DNA from: Protostelium mycophagum
Lineage: Eukaryota; Evosea; Variosea; Protosteliida; Protosteliaceae
Length of the DNA: 64,000 nucleotides
Direction: 5' to 3'
Assembly (NCBI GenBank): GCA_002081555.1
Contig: MZNV01002580.1
Location: 1 to 64,000, forward strand
A model generated the notes under the pieces. That model was not told the origin of the DNA. It made no database searches and was given only the letters and a program-made list of their open reading frames with translations. Below are positions 23,410-36,710 of this stretch, piece by piece (within the stretch, counting starts at the first letter, position 1; each line of letters starts with the position of its first letter). A program made the translations under genes and the position numbers.

Positions 23410-24734
23410 ATGGCTGTCCTCGTTTCTGATGATCGGAGAATTCGTCAGAAGAGGCGAAACGTGGTTTTTCATCGCACATCGTCGCACAATCAACAGCCAC
23501 AGAAGCCATCTCAACCAGAAATGCATTCATACGATCAGGACCAGACTTTCGGGGATGTGTTCACCGTCACCCCAAATGAGCCCAAACCCGCACAGACGTA
23601 TTACGCTGGTGGATCAGAGCACTATGAGGCTCCTTCTTCACCTCCAATGTCGACTTTGGCCATCTCTGCTCCAGCACAGCAGTCACTCCCACAGCAACAA
23701 GTGGTTCATCCAACATATACTGCTCCTCCAAAGATGGAGGTGCCGCCCCCAGCATCCACTCCAACCGCCCAAGATCAGCAGATCCAGGAGATTGTTGGAC
23801 AGACGACCAAATTGAACCAGTCTTTAGCCAATCAAACGAACCAGAGCCGCGAGATGTTAACCCAGATGCAGAGTTACTTTGAGAGGATCACTCGTTTCAT
23901 GGAAAATGTAGATAGACGTCTGAATAATATCGAGACGGTCACTTCGGACATTCTCAAAACACAAGCTCGTAACCAAGGATCAGATAAGCTGTCCCAAGAA
24001 AGGCAACAGAATGACGCCGCAAAGAGAATGTAAACATACCAACATATAATATCCTCTTCTCGATCTAATCATTCTCAGAGCGGATCAATATGACAGAGAT
24101 CTGGAGATGGCCAGGAACATGCAGAGACAATTCGAAGCAGATGTGCAGAAACCAACACCCACACCTGCACCACCTGTCATGACGCCCACTCCACCTCCCA
24201 CCAGGTGACCTCTTTCATTCTTTCCATCTCACATCGACTTGGTGTCTTCGTGAGTGTCTCAATATTTCAGGCCGGCACAAAGTAATGAGGAGATGGATGG
24301 CTGTCCCATCTGTGGTACTCTCATACCAAAAGCACAGTTGGAACAACACGTCAATGAGTGCTTAGATGGCAAGCCAAGTGGGTCTACCCCCCAAAACAAC
24401 CAGCCAAAGGCTGAAGGTGGTCTGTGGAAGTCCATTTTTGGCGGGAAAAAAGACACCCCAACTCCTACCCCCACTCCCACCCCTGCGTGAGTCTCTCCCT
24501 TTACCAAAAAATCTGACTCGTTGTAGACCACCAAAAGTCGAGCCTGCTCGCAGCACCGGTTATTACCCCGGGACTGTCGTGTCCCCCCCTCCCACCTCCG
24601 CATACCCTGCCTACCCTGCTTATCCCTCCTACCCCAGTACATCTACATTCGTCCCACAGCCCGCGTATCCTGCGGCACCATCCCAGCCTGGACAACATGG
24701 AGCTTATTACTACTCAGTTCCTCCCAACCATTAA
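23410..24734 (+). CDS. UBZ-type ubiquitin-binding zinc-finger protein
   Basis: Four exons. The open frame starts at ATG 23410; the in-frame ATG at 23521 (MHSYDQDQTFGD) is an equally plausible start because it avoids the 5' region of the divergent gene. After a Pro/Gln-rich stretch there is a coiled coil (LNQSLANQTNQSREMLTQMQ) and a UIM-like helix (YDRDLEMARNMQRQFE). A CCHC finger follows (CPICGTLIPKAQLEQHVNEC), the pattern of UBZ4 fingers. A Pro/Tyr-rich tail (SAYPAYPAYPSYPS) ends at 24734. UBZ fingers of this type bind ubiquitin in DNA repair and autophagy adaptors. Which process applies here cannot be told. The third intron (24487-24526, 40 nt) is a textbook local intron ending CTGACTCGTTGTAG. 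Confidence 0.75.
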
Positions 24735-24929
24735 ATGATAAAGTTCTTTTTTGTACAAATAAATTTCAATTTTGAAAAAATAAATTCGACTTTGAAAAAA
24801 ATTTGGAACTTTTACAAAAAAACACAAAAACGGGTATGAGTACAAATAAATTTCGATGTTGATAAAAAATCAAAAAAAGTTTAATTTTTTTGAGAAATTT
24901 AAATTTCTGAAGGAATTACAAAAATGGGT

Positions 24930-26289
24930 TTATAAGTCGGAGGGGTCACCATATACAATTGTGTGCCGCGTGAGTCTTCCAAGCAGCATGCAGAACAAGA
25001 TGAGGAAAGACAGTTGTAGAGAGCCCAGTGATATGCCCTTATTGTCCTCCTTCTTCTGTGCAGATCTCGAGATCCTTCCTTCGATGCTCATCATTTTGAC
25101 GCCCAAATCGTCCTTCCATTTCTCGATGGTAGACATTGTGTTGTCTTGGACCTCTTGTATCTCTTTCTTTTGCAGTTCGTGGAGACTGGTTACCATCCTG
25201 CTCTGTGTTGTAGACATCTCGGGTGTGTATTGGGACTCATTAATGTTCTCATGAGAATGTGATTTCATGGTGATGAAGGTGCTGGGATCGGTGGAGGCTG
25301 GTTGTAGATAAGGAATGTGACAATAGAGATTCCAGGAAGACTCACTGCTACGGCTTCGGCTGGGTGACTCAGAGCTGTGTCTTAAATTAATCTGAACTGG
25401 GGGGGACAATCTGAATGACATTAACACAAGGACATAAGTAGTCAAGTTTTGATTTTTAAATAACACGTGTAGAAGTAAGACTCACGTGTTAGCGGTGATG
25501 ACATGTGTTCCCAAAGAGGATGGCTGTGCTAAGCGATGATTTAATTTTGGAGAGGTTGGAAGCGTGTTTCCTTCATGATCAGACTCGTCCTTATCGGTCT
25601 CAGCCATGATGCCTTGATCTTGACAAATAAATACCTCGAAATCAGATTCGTCGTCTTGGCTAATGTTGAAGCTGATGGTGTTCTTATGTGAAGTGGCATA
25701 TTCAATCTGCGGGGCAATGGCGGTGAGCCATGTCTTTCTGGAACTCTCAGAGGCAACCCGTAAGACACAATAATTCCAATTCCATCGAAGACTGGGAGTC
25801 AATTTGAATCCTGGCTTGGTCTTATAGACAGAGCGGTTGTGTAAGTGCTCAATCTTCAGAGAATACATTCCATCCTTGCTGATCCTGTGTTCTTTGACTT
25901 CTGTATCTGCGAGCATAATAGCACCCGAGGGTTTTCTTCTTGGGTTACTTGCTGCCTTCTCATCTCGGTAGTACACTAAAATCCCTTGTCTGTGGGAGGA
26001 TCAGATTACTCGATAAAGAACACATTTCTCATCAGCGAATAAAGATCATCATTTACCTCAAGACAAACCATCTAGAGACCCATTTTTTCATGGGATGTCT
26101 CATTTTCATCCATCCTGAGCATAAAGCCTCGTTTTCGCTCTTCAATGTAGTTCCTTCTGACTTTCCTAACACAGGGGAGCCGACAGGAGAAGGCGTATTG
26201 GACGGATTTTTACCCAGCATTTCACGAGCAGAAGAGCGTAAGAAGTTAAGAGGCCCAGCGATGGGACCTCCATTCTTGTGGGAACTCAT
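24930..26289 (-). CDS. PH-domain protein with C-terminal membrane anchor
   Basis: The ATG at 26289 begins MSSHKNGGPIAGPLNFLRSS. A PH domain follows: SGWMKMRHPMKKWVSRWFVL, then after an intron QGILVYYRDEKAASNPRRKP and VKEHRISKDGMYSLKIEHLH. The PH-type end helix is ASESSRKTWLTAIAPQIE, with its conserved Trp. The next exon is Ser-rich and then coiled-coil-like (SLHELQKKEIQEVQDNTMST). It ends in a hydrophobic segment LQLSFLILFCMLLGRL and a short polar tail to the stop at 24930. The layout (PH domain, linker, coiled coil, tail anchor) suggests a lipid-contact or trafficking factor held on an organelle membrane. No OSBP-type lipid-transfer domain is present, so the partner is unknown. Confidence 0.75.
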
Positions 26290-26846
26290 GTGTTCGCGTT
26301 CGATCTGTGGTTGTATTGTTGTGTTTCTTCGTTCCGGCTGTAGATGGTCCCATAAAATTGTGCCGTATTTCCATTGGTCGAACTCGTTGTAGATCCACAA
26401 ATTAATTGTAGAAGTATTTAAAATCAGATAAAATAAATCCTGATCAATCCAACTCAGTACAATCAGAATATCAACAGTTGCAATCCTGAAAGGATGTTAT
26501 AAGTCATCACACTGATTCCAGTATATTTGTTTGGAGGTCTGTGTTGGTTGATGAAAATGAATTATAACCAAAAATCAGATATAACCACTCGGCACGGTAA
26601 ACTAACGTGACTCGGAAACCAATACCGAGTGGGAGTCACGGTAAGATTGAACTCGCGCAGATCTGCCTATGAAATCTAGAGGACAAAATTCTTCTCTAAT
26701 AATTATAGAACATAATTGCACAAATTTTCCTGAGGATGGCAGCAACCTCTGTGTTGTTAGACTATTTAAAAATTCTTTAAATTGACAACAACAAAGCCAT
26801 AATGCAAAGGTCAATCACAGTAGGTGATTCAGAAACTTTTATTGAT
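26290..26846. other. Intergenic region with CACGGTAA hairpin-like words
   Basis: About 557 bp between the PH gene start and the oxidoreductase stop, both on the minus strand. It should hold the PH gene promoter and the oxidoreductase 3' UTR. Around 26585-26645 it carries CACTCGG/CCGAGTG and CACGGTAA words that can pair as small hairpins. No coding frame with family character is seen. Confidence 0.4.
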
Positions 26847-28187
26847 TCAAGCTTGAATGGTGTCGATGGGAATGACTCCGTCACCAGAGACACCCAACTT
26901 CTTTGCTTGTGACAAGATCTTCATCGTTTGTAATGCCTGTTCCGGCTTCACCTCCAGCAAACTGGGGTTCTTCGCGTTGACAGCTGCACATGTGAGTCAT
27001 GATCCATCAGAATGAAAGAAGAGACGCACCTTCAAATACGTTTTGGTAGAAGCCGAGGTAAAAGCCCTTCTCTCCTTGTCTGTGTTCTTTGACCTCTGTG
27101 CCGTCGGGCAAGGTGGTCTCTAAGAATCCCCAGTTCTTCTCGAGCTCAACACCAAACTTCTCTGGAGCGTTTTGTGGTGTAAGACCCGCAATGAGTTGTG
27201 GCTCCTGGATGTCCACGTCGTATTTAGTCCAAGTTCCTGTCAACTTTCACTCTCTGACGTGTCGACGTGTACAATGTCTCACCTTTCGTTCCGTACACGG
27301 TGAACCTGGGGGAGGGGGTTCTGACGAGCATACCGGCAGACATTGTGACCAGTACATCGTCGTATCTGAATTGCATCTCAAAAAAGTCGTCCGTGGTGAC
27401 TTCTGGGACTTGTCTTTGGTTCATCACCACCGCATGTACATTCTTAGGTGTTCCAAAGAGGGCCAGAGCTTGATCTACAACGTGAGCACCGAGATCGTAC
27501 AGGATTCCTGCGAAATTTCAGTGAGATTTCGGGTTAAAAACGTACCTCCGGAGACGGGATCAGTCTCTCTCCAACCGCCCTTGCCGACGGGTCTGTATCT
27601 GTCGTAACGACTGTATACGCTCACCACCTATCACGTCATCAACATTTACATTAATGAGAGGTCTGCTCACTCTTCCCAAAGTGTTCTCTTTGATGAGCTT
27701 CTTTAAGGTGAGGAAATCAGCATCCCATCTTCTGTTTTGGAAGATGGAGAGGATGAGGCCTGTTTGTTTGGCCAGATCGACGAGTTCTTGTGCCTCCTCT
27801 AAGGTGGCAGTGAAAGGCTTCTCCACTACTGCGTTCTTGCCGGCCTTGAGTGCGTCTCTGGCGTATGAAAAATGTGTCTACATAATTTAGATCGATATGA
27901 TCTCGTCTATCGTAAAGATCTATCTACCTGGTTCTCAGTCGTGATGACGACAAGCTCGAAATCGCCTGCAAAGAACTCTTCAGAGGAAGATACAACCTTC
28001 ACATCAGCGAGCACTCCTTCCAATTTGATCTCTCTTCTAGAAAGAAGATGAGTTACTTTGAATTGATCTGGTAAAGACAGAATGAGAGGCAGATGGAAGG
28101 TGGTGGTAGACTTTCCATAACCGATGATGCCGACTTTGCTGCGATCGTCAGTGAGACAAAGCAATAAACTGTTCACATTGGTGCCAT
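26847..28187 (-). CDS. Gfo/Idh/MocA family NAD(P)-dependent oxidoreductase
   Basis: The first exon is 11 nt (28177-28187: ATG GCA CCA AT) and splices over a short intron ending in CTGACGATCGCAG to give MAPIKVGIIGYGKSTTTFHL, an N-terminal Rossmann GxGxxx-type motif. Later exons give ELVVITTEN, ALKAGKNAVVEKPFTATLEE (the EKP motif of the family) and FQNRRWDADFLTLKKLI. Then come YDRYRPVGKGGWRE, GGILYDLGAHVVDQALALFG (YDxGxHxxD), NVHAVVMNQRQVPEVTTDDF and a C-terminal substrate domain to the stop at 26847. Family enzymes oxidise or reduce sugars, inositols or dihydrodiols; the exact substrate is not visible. EKP and the Asp-Leu-Gly-x-His segment are intact, so activity is expected. Cytosolic: no signal peptide. 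Confidence 0.9.
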
Positions 28188-28452
28188 GTTTCTCTGCTGG
28201 TGTGGATCTGTTTCTGATCAAAAGGATGGTGCTCCCGTGAACGTATTCCAATAAAAAACGAAATTACCTAATCAACGCGGAAAAGCTGGTTACACATCAC
28301 CGCGAGAATATCAAATAAAGACAAGTCGTGACACTCGCGACTTCTAAAAACAAAAATTGGACTTCTGTATTCGAAGTGCTTCGAGAATCAAGTTTGAAAG
28401 ACCGTCCACTCCCTCCACCCTGGTGTTTTCAGTTGTATCAATTTCAAGAGAC

Positions 28453-29741
28453 CTACATTTTGGTGATCTCTGAGATGTGTTCCACTTCCACAACTCCGAT
28501 CTTCTGTGCAGACATTACATTATGTACCATCACATCACCATTTTGGTGACAAAAATAGAACTCACTTGGCCACTTCGCTTCAGTTGAGAATGTTGAATCC
28601 AATCCTGTTCTGAACAATCAAATTGTCTGACTTCTTCATGGCGAACAGACAGTGCTTGCCAATTCAAACTCTATAAGAATTCAGAACATCAAAATGATGT
28701 GCCTTCATTCAATGATCAGATGCAAACCTTGATTCGCCTCAAAAACTCGTCGACGTTCTCCTCTAAACCTGTTTCGACTGAGTATGGAGTCTGATGATTA
28801 TTTGATGATGGTGATCACCTTCTATTAAGATGACTCCAGGATAACCTGGCTTACTGATCCCCCACAGACCTTCATTTTGTTATCATATATAATTATATTA
28901 TATAATTTATATTTATCAAACGGTTCGTCTCTTCTATATTGAACGTTATTCCAATATTTATTTATATTTTTTATATTAAATAATAACCTTATATTGTCGA
29001 AAGAACATGTGCTCACCCAGCTCGTCTGACCATTCGACAATGTCTTTCCTCTTGGAAGTAGCGAGCAGGTGATGGGACCAAATGATCACAAATTTGATCC
29101 TGATCTTTGTTGCAATCAATAAAAGTCTGCAAATATTTGTGATCTTACCGAAGAGTTCGCAGTCTTTGGTGGTTCATCATTCTCGATCTTCTGTTGTGAA
29201 TCGAGTTCTAAATTGGATAGGTACTCTATTGACCGTGTGTACAGGTCATAAATGCGAAATTCCACCTCTATAGATGAGATGATTGATTAATGAGAACCAA
29301 ATTACCCTCTTGTTTTGAGGTCTCTTCCATGCGGTCTTGCACAAATGATGAGAGTGTGCTCTGAAAGCTAAGAGAGTTTTAAACGAAAAAGTGACATACT
29401 TGTTGGTCACGTGACAATGTATCTCCTCTGATAGTGCATAGTGGTTCAGCTGTGTTCATCATTCGGTATGATCTGACTGATCCTAAGCATACCTTCAGGA
29501 TATGACAAGGGTAGATACACGAGAAGTTGGACATCTGGGTTCGATTTGACTTTCAATTTAAACCGAAACCCTTCTTTCAGAGGATAATCTTCATTATCTA
29601 AATGCATCTGCTCATCTAAATCCTTTGTCCAAGTTGGAAGTCTGTCCTCACCTGCCATAGTTCGATTTGATCTGTCTCTCCATCCCATCTGAACTCATCC
29701 TCAAGGCACGATGCTTGCAACAATCTCACCTCATCGCTCAT
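28453..29741 (-). CDS. RWD-domain protein, RWDD2-like (RWD plus DUF1115)
   Basis: The ATG at 29741 starts MSDEVRLLQASCLEDEFRWD. The RWD domain runs through FRFKLKVKSNPDVQLLVYLP, with the family YP turn (LPLSYPE), then EPLCTIRGDTLSRDQQ and SFVQDRMEET. A second part follows with IWSHHLLATSKRKDIVEWSD and GKPGYPGVILIEG, matching the IYSHH and GKPGIICVEG segments of animal RWDD2 (DUF1115). The C-terminus ends SAQKIGVVEVEHISEITKM with the stop at 28453. RWD domains are UBC-like, non-catalytic interaction folds; the family's role is poorly known. Internal exon joins are partly inferred. Confidence 0.75.
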
Positions 29742-30185
29742 GTCTTCTGCGATTATTGTGTTTTCTGTCCAGTTTTCGTATTGTTTTCGGAATCTCTGAG
29801 ATCATTCAGGAGGGACGGGGTGCAGTGGGGGTGATGACGTCGCTTGAATAGCAGCGAAGGGAGCTGCTTTATCCGGGAAAAGGAAGGCGGTGAGGCCGAA
29901 ATGTTCTGAAAAACTCCTCACGATTTATGGCAAGTCAAATGCATGCTTTTAAGATGTACAGGCTGTCAAATTGTACAAGTGGTGAAACGCCTTGGGTGAT
30001 CAGAGTGTTTGAGGCACTGAGGATCTCTCAAATTGTGAAGACAAACTCCTTCTATGAAGAGGCTGTGAGACAGATATAGCATTAGCTCTGTACGTAAATG
30101 TCTGACGTGTTGTGTGCCAAATTTAGACGACCTGTTTTATTCATGGGGAGATGAGGGGCTGTTTTCACTTGATTTATTTATACAC
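29742..30185. other. Intergenic region upstream of RWDD2-like gene
   Basis: About 444 bp between the RWDD2-like start and the stop of the LRR receptor kinase, both minus strand. It holds a G-rich patch near 29810-29835 and a TGACGTCG word. No ORF or RNA is recognised. Confidence 0.35.
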
Positions 30186-33100
30186 CTATCCTCGCGAGTT
30201 CTTCCGAGGAGCTGCATTTCCGTCCCACGCTGACATGTTCTTGGCCGGAAAGCTGGAGTATCTGGTGGGATCATCGTTATCAGCGTCTGGCTTTGGAGCT
30301 TGCGGCTGTCTGTTATTATACGGTGAGTAGTTCTTCATGTTGAGGCGGTAATCTACAACGGGGGCTTCAGTCTCAAAGTCGAGGATCTTCTCGCTCAAGT
30401 CCTTGTTGCCAAGGATAAAGTTGATGTACTCCACGATGCCGTTGAAGTCCGGTCTGTCCTCTGGTGCGGTCTCCCAGCACACTACAACGCGTGAGCTTAT
30501 AAGAGTATTGTGAACTCGACTCACTGTTCATCAGCTGCCTCCATTGTGGTTCTACATCATCAGAGATGGGAAGTCTCTCTCCTTCAGTGATGACCTTAAA
30601 AGCGACGTCTATGGGTGTGTTGTTGGCCCAAGGCTCTTCCACGTTGAGAATCTCCCACCTTGTCCGGTCAGAAAGATTTGGTGAGATTTTACTCACATGA
30701 CGACACCGAAGGAAAACACATCAGACTTGGATGAGTACTGTCGGCTGTGAATGGCCTCCGGGGACATCCACTTGATGGGACCCAGTGTTGATGCGGTTTG
30801 TTGTGCACTGTCGCTGTCTGCTGTTTCACGTGACATACCAAAGTCGGAGACTTTAGGCTCCATGTGCTCGGTGAGGAGGATCTACAACCAGTCAGAATGA
30901 TTTCACAAATAAAACTGACATTTCTGACGGCGAGATCTCTGTGGATGATGTTCTCGGCGTGAAGGTGGACCATACCCAGAGCTGTCAAAAATGTCAACAA
31001 ACAGTCGTCATGGAGAAGTGCTGTACTCACCAATCTTGGACATGAAATAATACTTCTGGCTGAGCGGGACGGCTTCCTCTCGGCGTAAAAAGGAGTACAA
31101 GCTGCCTCCACCGCAAAACTGACAAGTGTCAATTTTGTCAAAGTCTGAAAATCTGAAAGTCTTACCTCTGTCACGAGACTGAGAGGTTGTGGCGGGAAAG
31201 TGATACCCAAGAAGAGTACGACGTTCTACAACTCGTCAGAATTTTCGGTTCATCTACAACGAGACTTACGGGGTGAGCTCTGAGGTTCTGCACAATGTTC
31301 ACTTCGTGCAAGAATTCTTCAAGTTGAGATTCGGTCACGTGCTCAGCACGGATCTGCTTCACGGCCACAGTCATAGATCTCCATTTGGCCTTGTATCTGT
31401 TTGTATTCAGTGTCTGGCGCGTTGTAGAGACGTTTGTAAACTCACACTATACCGAATGCACCGGCACCAATGCGATCCATCTCTGAGATATCCTGATGAC
31501 ATTCAGTCCGAATTCCAATTCCAATTCCAATTCCGAAACAGATACTCACGTCATAGTCGATAATACTCTTCTTGACACCTCCCATCTTAGATGCCAACTT
31601 GTCCAAATCGATATCGTTGAGTTGCATGTCTATAACCTTTCGCTTCATACGTAAGACCAAGATCAAGGCCACCAGCAGGGCGGCCACCAACACCACCACT
31701 CCCACTACGACTCCAGCGATTCCTCCAGCGGGGAGTCCTCCAGAACTGTTGTGGACGTTGATCACGTTCCCACCGCTTCCACTGGAGGAAGACGAGCTTG
31801 ACGTGGAGACTTGTTCTTGCAGAGCGGGGGGGTTAAGCGCGGTGATGTTGTATGGAGTAAATGCGGAAGGGGGCATCTTCTGCAATGTATTGAATGCTTG
31901 TACGGCTGTGGCCTCATTGGGCGCGGTGATGAGAGGTGGCGCGATGACAAAGTTGACGATGACACTTCCGGAGCTGGTTCCGATGATGGAGATACGCCTC
32001 GGATTGATGTTGAGAACGGTGGCAACACCCGTGATAAACCCGGTCTTGTCAAAAGTTGATGGAGAACCGGCAATGCGCCATTTGACTTCTTGTCCCACGG
32101 TCTCTCCGATCGCGCAGGAGGAATCACACAATGCGTAAGACCAAGACGGTATGGGACACACGAGACTGACACATGTCAGTCACATGTCACATGTCATCAT
32201 CTCACCTGTTGTTTCCGAGGTTACATGAGATCCCGCTCCACTTTGTGACGTTTTGGATGCTCACTCCGGTCAATCGGTTGTTCTCCAAGTTGATGTACTT
32301 CAAGTTATAGATGTTGTACAACCCGTCTGGTACCATTCCACCGATCTCATTACCAGAGAGATCAAGTACGACCAACGCATTCAAGTGTCCGAATGCGCCT
32401 GTCATGTTTCCGCTGAGGAAATTGCCGGATGCGTTGAGGTAGATCAGATTGTATAATGTTGACAAGTCCGAGACGTTTCCGACAATGGAGTTGGCAGAGA
32501 TGTCAAGTACGGACAAGGCTTGGAATTCGCTGGCTTGGAAGGAGGTCAATCGGTTGTTGGAGACGTTCAGATAGTTTAGATCCATCAGATTCCCGAGAGA
32601 TTGTGGGACAGCTGTGCGTTTCAGATGAGGATCTACAACGAGACATTTCAATCTATTCACCTCCGGAGAAGCTGTTGAATGCCGCTCTGAAGGAGGTGAG
32701 GGACTGGCTGTTCCCCCAAATGTCAGGGATGACACCTGTCAGCTTGTTACAGCTGACGTCGAATTTTGTTAATTGTGGGTTCGTGAAGCTGGGCAGGGTC
32801 CCGGTCAACCCATTATTCGACACATTGAAAAACTATTTCTTTCAGCCACAATAATATAATATATATAGATAAAACCTTGAGTGTTGTAGAGTTGATTGTA
32901 GATGGGATAGTGGAGGACAACATGTTGGAAGAGATGTCAAAGGATGCCAAGGAGGTAAAGCCTCCCCAGTTATCAGGGACAGGACCGGTCAGATAGTTTG
33001 CACTGTACCGGGTTAATAAGTACATCTACAACGCAATCTACAACGAGGATTATTTGTTACCTGACATTGAAGTAGACCAACTTTTCCAAATTGGATATTA

Positions 33101-36100
33101 AATAGGGTATATCACCATAGTAACTGTTATGTGACAAGTCGAAGTACTCCAGATTTGTCAGCGATGTGAAGACACCCCTGATGGGCTCATTGATCTGATT
33201 GTATGACAGATCGAGGTAAGTCAATTGCGTCATGTTGATGAATGCGTCGGTGGTGTAGGTGAATGAGTTCCAAGACAAATCCAACCTTGTGATCTTCAGG
33301 TATTGGAGGGAGTCCATTCCATTTGCATTTCTCATTTGGTTGTGGTGCAGCGCGATGTATTGGATGTTGTTGTTGGGTGAGAACACGGGGACATTTCCGA
33401 CGATTTGATTGTAAGACACATCTGATTACATTCAGATGAGAATGAAGATGATGATGCAGATCTCCAATTTGCGTAATCTCTGTACATCTACAACGAAGAA
33501 AAAATGGCTCACCGAGGTGCTTCATCTTAACAGAATTTCCAAATGCAGGCATCAGCGAGTTGATCCCGTTGTGGCTGCTCTTGTCAATATACTTTCCACG
33601 TCATCAATGAACTCTACCTTATGTCTAAATAGACGAGCGAGGTAGAGCTGGCGTATGAGTTTAGAATGGGCAGAATGAACGCGTTGTACGAGATGTTCAG
33701 GTACCACAGTTCAGGCATTTTCAGAGGGTCGGGGAGAGTGTCTGACAGCATGTTGCGGGAGATGTCAACATATTGCAGCTTGGCAAGATTGTTCAAATTA
33801 GAAGGAAGTGACTGCTGAATGAGATTGTCCGAGATATCATACCAGATCAAGTTGATCAACTGACCGGGGTCGGGCATGTCTGGAATATGTCAGATAGATG
33901 TCAGAAGTGATAGATGTCACTCACTGACGAATAGGTTGTGGGACAGGTCAAAGTAGGTGATCGTTTGCGCGGAGAACGCGATGATGGCATTGTTCAGCTG
34001 GTTGTTGGAGCAATTGAAATACACCAGCCCGGAGAGTAACCTCAAACCGTCGGGAAGTCCGTTGGTGAATTGGTTACTGCTGACGTCTAGATGTTGGAAC
34101 ACCGAAGAAGCTATGGGCGTGGGGATACTCCCCCCGATGCGATTGAATGAGACGTCCATGTAGATCATCCCCGCGGCGAACCACTGCGGCGGCAGAATAC
34201 CGGCGAATTGGTTGTGTGAAATGTCAAGGTAAGACAACGTGGGCGTGGCCGAAAGAGGCAGTGATCCTTGGAATTTGTTGTAGCTCAGATCGAGGTAAGT
34301 CAGAGGTACCGCCCACATGGCAGTTGGGATGCTTTCCAGCAAGTTGTGGTGGGCTTTCACGGTGCGCAAACTCGGTTGAGTCAGTGCGACTGACGTCAGT
34401 TGGTTATACGACACATCAAAATAGGTCAGCTTGGAGAGCTGTGCCGCGCTTCCCTTGAAGTCACCGTTCATATTATTGTGGCTCAGATCGAAATAAGTGA
34501 TGGCCATGCTGGAGCTAAACTCTGGAGTCCAATACAAGGAGTTGTTGTGGCCGTCCAAATATGTCAACTTGGTGGCGAGCGCGAAACCGTCGGGGTTTTC
34601 CCACCATTCGATCTTGTTGTTAAAGAAGATGAGGCTGCGTAAGTTGACTAACAGTGAAAGGTCTGGAATACCGTTGGTGAAGCCGTTGTTGCTGACGTCC
34701 AATGTCTGTACACGTCAGAAATGACAGGTGTGATGTCATGATGACGTCACCTGAAGAGACTGGATCCCGGCGAGGGAGGAGGGGATATAAGAAGTGAATT
34801 GATTTCTGGCCAAGTTAATGTTGATCAAGCTGGTATGCAGAAATATTCCACCGGGGAGGGTGGTGATGCTGTTGCCGCTGAGGTCAATGCTCGTCAGCCC
34901 CGTCATGACAGAGACGTCCGAGAAATTGGCCAGCATATTGTCGGAAAAATCAAGCACAGTCACGCCCGACAGTGACGAGAATGTTGGTGTGAAGGTGAAG
35001 AGGTTTCCTGCGGCCGCAAAGTATTGCAGCGTTGAGAGGGCGGGTGTGACCCCCCATTCGGAGAAGCGGTTGTTGTCAATGTTGAGACTTTGCAACCCGG
35101 AGAAGGGTGAAATGTCGGGGAAAACTCCGGAGAGGGTGTTGCTGGACAAGTCGAGGGACGTGAGGGTGGGGGGGAGGGAGTTTGTGATGTCTAAAGACGA
35201 GAGCTGGCAGCTCTTCAAGCTCAAAATAGTGATGGGAACGGCCGTGAGGGAGCCGACGCTCGTGATGGGATTATCGTTCAACAATAGAGATGTCGTCTGT
35301 CAGAAATTCAGTTGAAATTTCTTCGAAATTTCGGAGAGTTTTCACCTGCCAACCGGAGGGGGTGGGCATGGTGGTCAACTTGTTGTTGCCGAGATTTAGA
35401 TACTTGGCGGTTGCCACAAAGCTGAGGTTCCTCCACTTTGAGATGAGATTGTATGACAGATCTAAAACGGCCAGATTTGGCGCCAAAGCCAGATTTGGGA
35501 TCATGGAGAGCAGGTTGTTGCCCCCCTTGACCGTCTGGAGCGATGGAAGTGACGTGTACAGATCTTGCACGTGTCCGATAAAGTTGGAGCTGTAGTCGAT
35601 GTACTGGAGCGATGTCATCCCTCCCAAAGTCTGAATGTCACTTGTCAGCAAGTTGTGTGACACATCGAGAGTCTGCAGTGACGTCATCGAATAGACGGAA
35701 AAATCCAACATGGTGGTGAGCTTATTTCCCGACACATTAAGATACTGGAGGTTGGGGGTCTCGCTGAGGTCTAAAGAGGTGATGTACCCGCCGAATGATA
35801 GATCGAGATATGTCAGCGCGGGGCCCAGCATTACGGAGCCAAGCCCTGTCTGAGAAGCTTTGAGTGTGGTGAGGCTGACAGCGTTGCTCCAGTTGCTAAA
35901 TTCGGGGCTGTTGACAGGAGTACCAGTACCGGGATTTTTGGAGATGTCGACGTAGGTGAGCAGTTGATTGTCCCAACGGGCCCCGATCCATCCCATGTTG
36001 TTGTTGTGAGCGTCTAAATATTGCAGTTGGGGGTTGAAATGCTGACCGATGTCGTAATCGAGGTATGTGATCAGATTGTTTTGGATCTGTAGGACGCGTA

Positions 36101-36710
36101 GATTCGGAGAAAGTGTTAGAGGTGCCAGCCAGCCGAGTTGATTGTCATTCAAGATGAGATATTCTATGGCGGGAAACTGGAGAGCGTTGCCGCCGTTAAC
36201 CCAGTATGTAAACTTGTTGAAGCTAATATCGTAGGTCACGATGAGCGAGGCGCCACCGTTGGGTTCTGGCGCGGCGAAGGCAAGACTGTTGTGGGAGACG
36301 TTGAAGTATGTCAGAGCAGAATACATGGAGATCATGGCTCCCGGCCACGTTCCGGAGAGTGCATTAGAGCTCAGATCTAGATGTTGAAGACCCGTCAGAG
36401 AGAGGATGTTGTCACTTAGTGTGCCTTGGAGGTTGTTGTTGGCGAGAGATAAGCCAGTGATGGTCGTATTTGTCGAGTCACATGAGACTCCATACCAGTT
36501 GCAACAGTTTGGATCCACATTCCATCCGTTTCGATTTGTCCATGAGGCACCTGCGATTCGAATCAGTCATCTCTTTACGACCATTATACATCCACCTTGA
36601 GTCTGGAGGTACAGCGTCGAGAGGATGTCGAAGTTGTTTGCCTCGCAATAGTTAAAAAGGCATACAAATATGGACAGTATAAACAAAGAGAGCCGGCTTC
36701 TTCTGGCCAT
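30186..36710 (-). CDS. LRR receptor tyrosine-kinase-like protein, copy A
   Basis: A signal peptide (MARRSRLSLFILSIFVCLFN) starts at 36710. An LRR cap of plant type follows (GWNVDPNCCNWYGVSCDSTN). A very long plant-style LRR array comes next (for example LQHLDLSSNALSGTWPGAM, LTYLDLSYNKFQGSLP). A membrane-proximal domain contains VCPIPSWSYALCDSSC and INPRRISIIGTSSGSVIVNF, then a single TM (GIAGVVVGVVVLVAALLVAL). The kinase shows IGAGAFG, VAVKQI with the beta-3 Lys, HRDLAVRN, SDFGMSR, LGPIKWMSPEAI and CWETAPEDRPDFNGIVEYI. All catalytic residues are present. HRDLAxRN and PIKWMSPE are tyrosine-kinase-like. A tail of about 70 residues carries Tyr/Asn/Pro motifs (NYSPYNNRQPQ). It is paralogous to the gene at 45836-52354. 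Role: transmembrane sensing, ligand unknown. Confidence 0.93.

Noticed and set aside
31572-32172. Overlapping long frames on both strands near the first receptor kinase TM region
   Set aside because: Only the minus frame continuous with the LRRs and kinase shows domain motifs; the others are composition artefacts.
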